Source of the DNA: Cephalopachus bancanus
Lineage: Eukaryota > Chordata > Mammalia > Primates > Tarsiidae
Assembly (NCBI GenBank): GCA_027257055.1
Contig: JAPVLO010000044.1
Coordinates: 3,906,001 to 3,970,000, forward strand
Length of the DNA stretch: 64,000 nt
Direction of reading: 5' to 3'
Both the position numbers and the translations under genes were made by a program. Shown here piece after piece: positions 56,086 through 64,000 of this stretch. Below the pieces are notes generated by a model, which saw only the letters and a program-made list of their open reading frames with translations, did no database searches and was not told where the DNA came from. The number at the start of each line of letters is the position of its first letter. Position 1 is the first letter of the stretch.

Positions 56086-56508
56086 AAGGCCAGATATTGC
56101 GCACCCCCCACCACTGCTGCTGTTCTACTCGTGTGTGGAAGTCTCCAGTCCCAGCTCCCTCCAGATCCCTCCCCGGCTGCATTGTCTCCAGCCCGATACC
56201 CGGCACCTGGCACCACTGGCCACACAGGGAGGCTCTGGGCGCCCACCCCTCAGAGACTCTGGTCCCTTTTCTGGCTGAAGTACTCTGTAGGGGGCCCAGC
56301 GCCACTCTCGCCGCTCACCGCCTTCCCTTTGGAACTTTGGGGCTCTGGAACTCCGGGTCCACCCTGGCTGAGGCACTCAGCATGAGACCCCAAGCCGGAG
56401 GACCCAGACAAGCGGAGAAAAACAGATCTGCTTAAACTGCCTCGCCATTCTCCAGGCAGAGACTTCCATTGCCCCGCCCACCTATCAACAAACGTTATCT
56501 CATTTCCT
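56086..56508 (+). repeat. L1 5' UTR monomer 1
   Basis: Starts AAGGCCAGATATTGC. It includes GGCACCTGGCACCACTGGCC and CTCCAGGCAGAGACTTCC, and ends ATCTCATTTCCT. The sequence repeats in monomer 2 with about 10 percent difference by eye. Confidence 0.85.
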
Positions 56509-56900
56509 AAGGTCAGATATTGCAGCATGGGGGGGTGGGTCCCTGCTCCCTCCGGCCCTCTCCCCGGCTCCATTGTCTCCAGCCCGACACCTGGCACCCG
56601 GCACCACTGGTCACACAGGGAGGCTCTGGGCGCCCGCCCCTCAGAGACTCTGGTCCCTTTCCTGGCCGAGGTACCCTGTGGGAGGCCCAGAGCCACTCTC
56701 GCCGCACACTGCCTGCCCTTTGGAGCTTTGGAGCTCTGGAACTCCGGGCCCACCCTGACTGAGGCACTCAGTGCGAGACCCCAAACCGGGGGGACCCAGA
56801 CAAGTGGAGAAAAACAGATCTGGGTAAACTACCTTGCTACTCTCCAGGCAGAGACTTCCATTGCCCCGCCCACCTATCAACAAACTTTACCTCAGTTCCT
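56509..56900 (+). repeat. L1 5' UTR monomer 2
   Basis: Starts AAGGTCAGATATTGC and runs to TCAGTTCCT before AAGGCAACAACG. It lacks about 32 bp near its left end compared with monomer 1. Confidence 0.85.
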
Positions 56901-57492
56901 AAGGCAACAACGTGAAACAGGAGACAATGCCCCACCCCTACACTGCAACAAAAAACAAAAGGGAGAGGCTGGAATCAGAGATCACAGAAGTGACTCTAGT
57001 CTGATTGCTTATTTTGACTTATGATTTTATCATTGAAACTGTTGGTTTAGATCACGTTTTGTGTTTACCTTCTGACTTAAACTGTTTCTTGATTTTATTG
57101 GCCTGTCTCTGTGTAACTATCAGTATTCTTTAGGGAATCTTTCTTACCTGTCTTTCTTCACTTCTTCCCGGCCCTGTGTCTCTCTCTCTCACCTGATAGT
57201 TGGTATGTATATCTGTTTCCCCTCTCGTACTTCTCTCTTTCTAACTCCCTATTGACCCCCCTTCCTCCATTATTTTCCTCTTTTATATGCCCCCTTTTAA
57301 AATCTAGGGACCAAGGCTGCATACTGCTGAATAGACAGACTGTAAAGCAGAGGGAAAAGTGAACAAAACCAGAAGACCCTCATAAGGAAGAATAGGTCAT
57401 TGCAGAAGAGAAATAAAAGCAACCCCACCTTCCCTCAAAAACAGAATTGAAGAGGGGGAGGGAAAGGGGGAGAGGGAGAAAAATCTACAGAA

Positions 57493-58546
57493 ATGAAGAA
57501 AAACCAAAAGAAGAGTATGGGTCTCTCCCAGACGCCTGGGAGAGCAGACATTGAGAAAACTGACTTTGGAATGCAAACAATGAAAAGTCCCCAGAATGAA
57601 GGGTCTCAAAATACAAATGTAGATATCAAAACAATAATGGAGAGATTAAAAAGAATTGAGGAGACACAAGAAGAAACTAGGAAGGAGCTGATATCTGAGA
57701 TAACAGTAATAAAGAATACTGTGAATGAAATAAATAACAAATTGATAAGCATGGAAAGCAGAATTACCCAAGCAGAAGAAAGAATCTCAGAGCTTGAGGA
57801 CCAAAATATAGAAATAACCCAAACTCTTAAAAACACAGAAAATAAGCTCAAAAAGACAGAACAAAACCTTCAAGAGATGAGTGACTACCTTAAGAGGCCT
57901 AACCTAAGAATAATCGGACTCCCTGAGGCAGAAAGAGAAACAGAGACCACATTGGAATAAACTTTCCATGAGATCATTCAAGAAAATTTCCCCTTATCTA
58001 ATCAGCGATGCAAAAATTCAAACACAAGAGATTCAGAGAACCCCCACAAGACAACAAATGAGAAGACCAACTCCTAGACACATAATAATTCGCCTAAATA
58101 AAGTAGGCACAAAAGAAAAAATCCTAAAGGCAGCAAGAGAAAAAGGCCAGATCACCTACCATGGAAGACCAATCAGAATAGCAGCAGATTTATCTGCAGA
58201 AACCCTGCAGGCTAGGAGAGCTTGGAGCCCTATCTTCAAAGTCCTAAAAGATAAACAATTTCAACCAAGAATAACCTACCCAGCCAAGCTAAGCTTCATC
58301 AGTGAGGGAGAATTAAAATCTTTCCCAGATATCCAATCCCTAAGAACTTATGCTGCCACCAAACCATCTCTACATGAAACACTTAAGAAAGTACTAAACA
58401 CAGAAGAAAAGGAAAAAGAACAACATTCTTCACAAGAGTACAGGGAAAAGAATAAAATATACACAAACCCAAACCCCCCAAAACCAAAAGAAAGACAAAA
58501 AGAAAAAACCAAGTGGAAGAACAACAACTCAATAAGAACTCCATGA
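57493..58546 (+). pseudogene. L1 ORF1 protein, broken
   Basis: ORF1p is the RNA-binding chaperone that forms trimers and coats L1 RNA. Seen here are an N-terminal lysine-rich start (ATG 57493) and a long coiled coil (about residues 45-135, heptads of Ile/Leu). An RNA-recognition-like domain starts near YLKRPNLRIIGLPE (about 57888-57929). The C-terminal domain has TPRHIIIRLNKV and AAREKGQITYHGRPIRIAAD. A TAA stop at 57958-57960 and a frameshift near 57998 separate the two halves, so no full protein can be made. After LHETLKKVLN the protein goes on for about 45 Lys/Glu/Pro-rich residues, a tail I do not know from human ORF1p. Its stop TGA (58544-58546) overlaps the ORF2 ATG. Confidence 0.92.
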
Positions 58547-61500
58547 TAGGGACGAACTCTCACATTTCAATAATTAGTCTGAATGTGAATGGACTAAACG
58601 CACCACTGAAAAGACATAGAATGACAAAATGGATAAAATATCACCAGGCAACAATATACTGCCTTCAAGAGACCCATCTCACTAGAAAGGACATACACAG
58701 ACTCAAAGTAAGAGGATGGGAAACAAATTTTCAGGCGAATGGAACACAAAAGAAAGGAGGAGTCGCGATCCTAATTTCAGACAAAATACCATTTAAGCTA
58801 TCAAAAATTAAAAAGATACAGAGGGCCACTACATAATGATAAAGGTTCACTCCATCAACAAGAAATATCTATCCTAAACATATATGCACCCAACATAGGT
58901 GCGCCAACATTCATAAAGCAACTTCTAGGAAAACTAAAGAAAGACATTGATTCTAACACCATAATAACTGGGGACTTTAACACACCACTCACAACCTTAG
59001 ACAGATCATCAGGACAAAAAATCAGAAAGGCGATCCGGAACCTCAGTGAGACTCTGGACCAAATGGACTTAATTGATACCTATAGAACACTCCATCCAAA
59101 GACCACAGAATACACATTCTACTCATCACCACATGGAACATATTCTAAGATCGACCACATAATTGGACAGAAATCAAGTATAAGCAAATTTAAAAGGACT
59201 GAAATTCTACCATGCACCTTCTCGGACCACAGTGGAATAAAAATAAACATTGACACCAACAAAGTCCCCCCCAAAAACCCCCAAAGACATGGACACTAAA
59301 CAGCATGATGCTAAATAACTCCTGGGTCAATGATGACATCAAAACAGAGATCAAAAGATACCTGGAAACAAATGAAAATGAAGAAACATCTTACCAAAAT
59401 CTCTGGGATGCCTTAAAAGCTGTAATAAGAGGGGAATTTATATCCCTACAAACACACATGAGGAAAATGGAAGGAACAGAAATTAACAACCTAACAAGCC
59501 ACCTAAAGAAGCTGGAAAAGCAAGACCACAAAAACCCTAATTTCAGCAGAAGAATCCAGATCACCAAAATAAAAGCCCAAATCCAGGACATAGAAGACAA
59601 AAAGATAATAGAAAAAATCAATGAAACAAAAAGCTGGTTCTTTGAAAGAATAAACAAGATTGATGGTCCCCTAGCTAGACTGACGAAGAAAAAACGAGAA
59701 AAAAACCAAATAAGCACAATCAGAAACACAAAAGATGAAGTCACATCTGACCCTGAAGAAATACAAAAGATCATTAGAGACTACTACGTACATTTGTATG
59801 GAAACAAACTTGAAAACCTTAAGGAAATGGAGGACTTTCTGACATCACACAATCTACCTAAGTTGGAACAAGAAGAGATTGAGACCCTAAATAAACCAAT
59901 AACAATCAAGGAAATCGACTACATAATAAGAAAACTTTCTACAAAAAAAAGCCCTGGACCAGATGGCTTTCCAGCAGAATTTTACAAGACATTTAAGGAG
60001 GAGGTGATACCAATCCTACTGAAGGTATTCCAGGCGATTGAAAAAGATGAAACGCTCCCCAAATCATTTTACGAAGCCAACATCACATTGATACCCAAGC
60101 CAGGTAAAGATCCAGCAAAGAAAGAGGACTACAGTCCAATATCTTTGATGAACATAGATGCTAAAATTCTCAACAAGATCCTAGCAAACCGGATTCAGCA
60201 ATACATCTCAAAAATCATCCATCATGACCAAGTAGGCTTCATTCCTGGGATGCAAGGCTGGTTCAACATTCGTAAAACCATAAGTGTTATTAAATACATT
60301 TACAGATGTCAAAACAAAAACCACATGATTATATCATTAGATGCAGAAAAAGCTTTTGATAAAATCCAGCACCCCTTCTTGATAAAAACCCTTGAACATC
60401 TAGGCATACGGGGAACATACCTCAAAATAGTAAAAACCATCTACGAGAAACCCACAGCAAGCATACTCCTAAATGGACAAAAATTAGAACCATTTCCCCT
60501 GAAAACTGGAACAAGACAAGGATGCCCACTCTCACCCCTCCTGTTTAACATAGTATTGGAAGTCCTGGCTCGAGCAATCAGAGAAGAGAAGGCAATCAGG
60601 GGTATCCAAATAGGAAAAGAGGAAGTCAAGTTATCTCTCTTTGCAGACGACGTCTCAGGATACAAAATAAATGTACAAAAGACAATCGTATTTCTCTACA
60701 CCAATAATAAACAAACAGAAACCCAAATAAAAAACACAATTCCATTCACAATAGCCGCAAAAAAAAAAAAAATACCTTGGCATCTTCCTAACCAGAGACG
60801 TGAAAGACCTTTACAAGGAAAACTACAAAACACTGCTCAAAGAAATCAAAGTTGACACAAACAAGTGGAAAAATATCCCATGCTCATGGATCGGAAGAAT
60901 CAACATTGTGAAGATGTTCATCTTACCTAAGGCAATCTACAAATTCAATGCAATACCCATCAAATTACCAGCAACATTCTTCTCAGACCTAGAAAAAACA
61001 ATACAGGAATTCATATGGAAACACAAACGTCCAAGAATAGCCAGAACAATCCTCAGCAAAAAAAACAAAGCAGGTGGTATCACACTGCCAGACTTCAAAC
61101 TTTACTATAAAGCTATAATCATCAAAACAGCTTGGTATTGGTATAGGAACAGGAATATAGATCAATGGAATAGAATTGAGATTCCAGAAGCAAAACCTCA
61201 ATTTCTCAACCAACTCATCTTTGACAAAAACCTCCACCACCTACCATTTGGGGGGAGGAGAACCTATTCAGTATATGGTGCTGGGAAAACTGGCTGACCA
61301 CATGCAGAAAATTGAAACAGGACCCCTATCTATCCCCATGCACAAAGGTTAATTCCAAATGGATCAGAGACCTAAATGTAAAACCTCAAACCATAAGAAC
61401 CTTAGAAAATGAAGGAAAAACCCTCATGGAAATCGGAACTGGCATCCAATTCCTGAACAAAACCCAAAACCCCCAGCTCATAAGAGAGAAAATAGACAAG

Positions 61501-62254
61501 TGGGACCTTATTAAACTGACAAGCTTCTGCAAAGCCAAAGAAACCATCAAGAGAGCAGGGAGACAGCCTACAGACTTGGAAAAAGTATTTGCCAACTCCA
61601 GGTCCGACAAAGCCTTAACATCCTGGATCTACAAGGAACTCAAGCGTGCTGAAAAGAAAAAAACAAACAACCCCCTTATAAAATGGGCAAAAGATATGAA
61701 CAGACACTTCACAAAGGAAAACATCCGAGCAGCCAACAAACACATGAAGAAATGTTCAACCTCACTAATCATCAGGGAGATGCAAATCAAAACCACACTG
61801 AGATACCACCTAACCCCAGTCAGAATGGAAATTATCAACAACTCAAAAAATAACAGCTGCTGGAGAGGGTGTGGTGAAAAGGGAGCACTTCTACACTGTT
61901 GTTGGGAGTGTAAACTAGTGCAACCTCTGTGGAAAGCAGTGTGGCGATTCTTAAAAGCTCTAAATACCAACCTCCCATATGACCCCGCAATCCCCCTACT
62001 GGGAATATATCCTGAAGAACAAATCACTCTATACAAAAGATACCTGCACACACATATTTATCACAGCATTGTTCACAATAGCAAGAACCTGGAAACAGCC
62101 ATGCTGTCCATCAAAAGAGGACTGGATTAAAAAAATGTGGTACATATACACGATGGAATACTACGCAGCCATAAAAAATAACAAAATCATGAATTTCGCA
62201 GCAACCTGGATGGAACTAGAGTCTATAATACTGAGTGACCTCTCACAGAAATAA
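58543..62254 (+). pseudogene. L1 ORF2 protein (endonuclease-reverse transcriptase), broken
   Basis: ORF2p nicks DNA and reverse-transcribes L1 RNA at the target. ATG 58543 opens the endonuclease: SLNVNGLN, CLQETHL, TGDFNTPL, SKIDHII and CTFSDHSG carry the expected catalytic residues. The reverse transcriptase has [56 protein letters not shown] and FADD (60640-60651). The C-terminal Cys-rich motif C-X3-C-X7-H-X4-C is at 61858-61911. Lesions are frameshifts near 58826-58870 and 59283, and an in-frame loss of about 24 residues directly after FADD. Further frameshifts occur at the 14-A run (60759-60772), near 61262 and near 62030. Stop TAA is at 62252-62254. Confidence 0.93.
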
Positions 62255-62491
62255 AGATCCGCGTATCACATGTTCTCACTCATATAATGGACCTTAAACA
62301 TCCAATGCAATACTATACGAAAATGACTGACCGTACTGGGAAACTATGGTTGGGGGAGGGAGATGGGATTAAGAGTAGCAAATAACTGTCTGGGTACGGG
62401 GAAACATCCTATATTAACAGGGTGCCTGAATGAAACGCAATTGTATACCTAACCCTTAACTGTACCCCACAACTTCACAATAAAAAAAAAA
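62255..62491 (+). other. L1 3' UTR and A-tail
   Basis: About 225 bp with a G-rich stretch (TTGGGGGAGGGAGATGGG at about 62350) and AATAAA overlapping the A-tail start (62479-62484). The G-rich tract is a shared feature of mammalian L1 3' UTRs. Confidence 0.85.
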
Positions 62492-62507
62492 ACTGTCAGA
62501 CACACAG

Positions 62508-62800
62508 AGTCAGGAAAATACAACCCACGATGCAAAAAGAAATCAATCTATAGAAACATGCCTAGAAATTACACAGATGATATAATGGTAGACAGAGATG
62601 TCAAAACAGCTGCTATACATGTACTCTGTATGTTCAAGAAGGCAGAAGAAAGCATGAGCATGTTAAGGACAAGAATGGAAAAATATTGAAAGACCCAAAT
62701 TGAACTTCTAGAGATGAAAATACAACATTTAAGATGAAAAATGCATGGGAAGGAATTAAAATTGAAATGAAGGAAGTGAGGCATGTCATAGTTTAGGGTA
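62508..62800 (+). mobile_element. HAL1/L1M-like remnant, right part
   Basis: 'ATGGTAGACAGAGATGTCAA', 'AACAGCTGCTATACATGTAC', 'TGAACTTCTAGAGATGAAAA' and 'GATGAAAAATGCATGGGAAG' are landmarks of HAL1 or the ORF1 region of old L1s. It continues the sequence interrupted at 55587. Confidence 0.65.
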
Positions 62801-64000
62801 CTGTGTAAAGATGGAATGAAATCAAACTGTCGGGTATGAAAGGATGGAATTGAAAGTAGAGCAGCAGCTAATTCCATCCCACAGTTCATTTGACAGAAGT
62901 CTTTTTTCAGGTCATAATCTACACAGCTGTAAACAATGGCTTAGTCTAAATCATTGCAAGTAAAGGAAAAGGAATATCACAGCATCATGAACTAGTGCTT
63001 CCTGCAAGACCCGTGGATGGAACCACTATTCAGCTGCTTCTAAGAATCAGCAGAAAACCCAGCCGCTAGTTGCTCCTTCCTTCCTCTCTTCCTCCATCAC
63101 AATTTCCATTTCCCTCTGCCCTTCACTCTACCATCATCTGGAAGTTAACTTCACATTGTTCAAAGGCAATCAGAGGCACTGGTCCTCTGACACACAGAGC
63201 TGTGGTTCACCAGAAGACAGGATCCCACACAGAAGCTACTGCCAAGATTAAATGCTGAAACAACACATCCAGGAACTGTATAATGCAGATCCCTGTTTAA
63301 TGAGAATCTATGGTTAAAGAAAAAGAGTAAGTATAAAAATCTGCTCTGCTACTGGTCCCTCAGCAGCAGCATCAGGAGGTTGCTCAGAATCTACCTAGAA
63401 AACCTACTTATTTCACATTTGCCAAGAAGATGCCCTTGTTATGATTCTATTCAACCTAGGAACCCCAGGGAATATTCAGAACCCTAGAGACAGAAACAAT
63501 ATAAAGATAGTCATTTCTCTCTGAAACAATTTGTATTTTCATATCTTTGATGCAAAGTCTAATACTCAAATCAATAGGCCAATGGAGATTCAGCTAGCGC
63601 AAGTTTAATAAGGAAAATAGTTAAAAAAAACAAAAAAAGATTTGGAAAGCTAGAGATATTACCTGCAGCTGTGTTAGACTGTGGAGGTGGGGTTAAATTG
63701 GCTTTCTTTTTTTCCCCAGAGTAATGAAACAGAGAAGCTAAATCTCCACGTTGATTAGAATCATATAGAAAAGGGAGCTTCTGGCTGTCTTCTGCTCCCT
63801 CTTGCCTTCCTACCCTTGCCCCAATCAATACAGCAGTTTTTATCTTCAGAAAGCTCAACTTTCTGGCTGTTTTTTTGCAATTTAGGCTTTCTCAAGCCTG
63901 GACTGGTTTTGTAATCAGGCAAATCCACTTCCAAATTAGAGGTATGGGTTTTGAAAATCCAAAGCAAAGTCCTATCCCAGAAGGAGGGTGGGCAAAATGG
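62801..64000. other. Non-coding, no gene seen
   Basis: Unique or very old sequence. The antisense 95-codon frame (63571-63858) and others lack domain features. Confidence 0.5.

Larger units (their letters stand above)
55943..57492 (+). promoter_or_regulatory. L1 5' UTR with two tandem monomers
   Basis: A 140-bp start carries CAAGATGGCG (55952-55961), a YY1-type site at the position where primate L1s have one. Then two tandem units follow, 56086-56508 and 56509-56900. They are offset by 391-392 bp over most of their length and 423 bp at the start, where the first unit has about 32 extra bases. After them comes about 590 bp of T/C-rich then purine-rich sequence. GGGGGAGGGAAAGGGGGAGA with a further GGG (57454-57476) fits a G-quadruplex pattern just before ORF1. 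Confidence 0.85.
55943..62491 (+). mobile_element. Full-length L1 retrotransposon, inactivated
   Basis: Complete 5' UTR, ORF1, ORF2, 3' UTR and A-tail (about 6.5 kb). The exact 14-bp target duplication is AAAAACTGTCAGAC (55929-55942 and 62488-62501), a TTTT/A-type endonuclease site. The 5' UTR resembles no human L1PA type. Lesions include a stop and frameshift in ORF1 and at least six lesions in ORF2. The short, clean duplication suggests middle age rather than great age. Confidence 0.96.

Noticed and set aside
56527..57024. 165-codon plus-strand frame in the L1 5' UTR
   Set aside because: A by-product of the GC-rich monomer. It lies upstream of ORF1 and has no known equivalent.
1..64000. 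tRNA, rRNA, CRISPR arrays, operons
   Set aside because: None visible. tRNA-like text is confined to MIR elements, and the repeats are transposons or simple sequence without CRISPR spacing.

Overview
This window is nuclear DNA from a primate. It has dimeric Alu elements with A-tails and target-site duplications, and abundant MIR, L2, MLT1/MaLR and L1 remnants. CpG is depleted and there is no operon-like gene packing. The younger Alus (53809-54099, 54162-54461) and the full-length L1 (55943-62491) do not look like the human or catarrhine subfamilies I know. A non-catarrhine primate such as a tarsier is my best guess, but that is an inference and not proven. I found no host protein-coding exon, tRNA, rRNA or CRISPR array that I could support. 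Reading frames along the window are short and explained by chance, by low-complexity repeats or by transposon remnants. It looks like an intergenic or deep intronic region.

Layout: 1-1595 is the 3' end of an ancient L1. From 1.6 to 38 kb there is a mosaic of old unique sequence and ancient repeats: MIR, L2, three or four MLT1 LTRs, hAT-type DNA elements, a mariner transposase fossil at about 25.3 kb, one antisense Alu and three CA-rich arrays. One three-layer nest lies at 6.2-7.7 kb (L2, then a hAT element, then a solo LTR). From 38.4 to 41.65 kb there is a long decayed L1 ORF2. From 41.6 to 48.2 kb there are L2 and MIR remnants plus a striking 28-bp perfect inverted repeat (stem-loop about 46088-46186).

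At 48207-52854 lies a class I endogenous retrovirus with paired LTRs, TG...CA ends, a 5-bp target duplication (CACAG) and a primer-binding site matching tRNA-His. It keeps a broken gag with two CCHC knuckles and a broken protease, but no reverse transcriptase, integrase or envelope that I can recognise. From 53.6 to 62.8 kb ancient L1/HAL1-like sequence has been invaded by three Alus and by a full-length L1. The L1 entered the 3' target duplication of one Alu, so the order of insertion can be read directly. The L1 has a 5' UTR with two tandem monomers of roughly 390-420 bp, an ORF1 stop overlapping the ORF2 start (ATGA), and several disabling lesions, including an in-frame deletion right after the FADD catalytic motif.

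The elements do not form a pathway. What the window records is successive waves of retrotransposition. The parts most worth following up are the L1 5' UTR architecture, the tRNA-His-primed nonautonomous-looking ERV, and the unexplained perfect hairpin.
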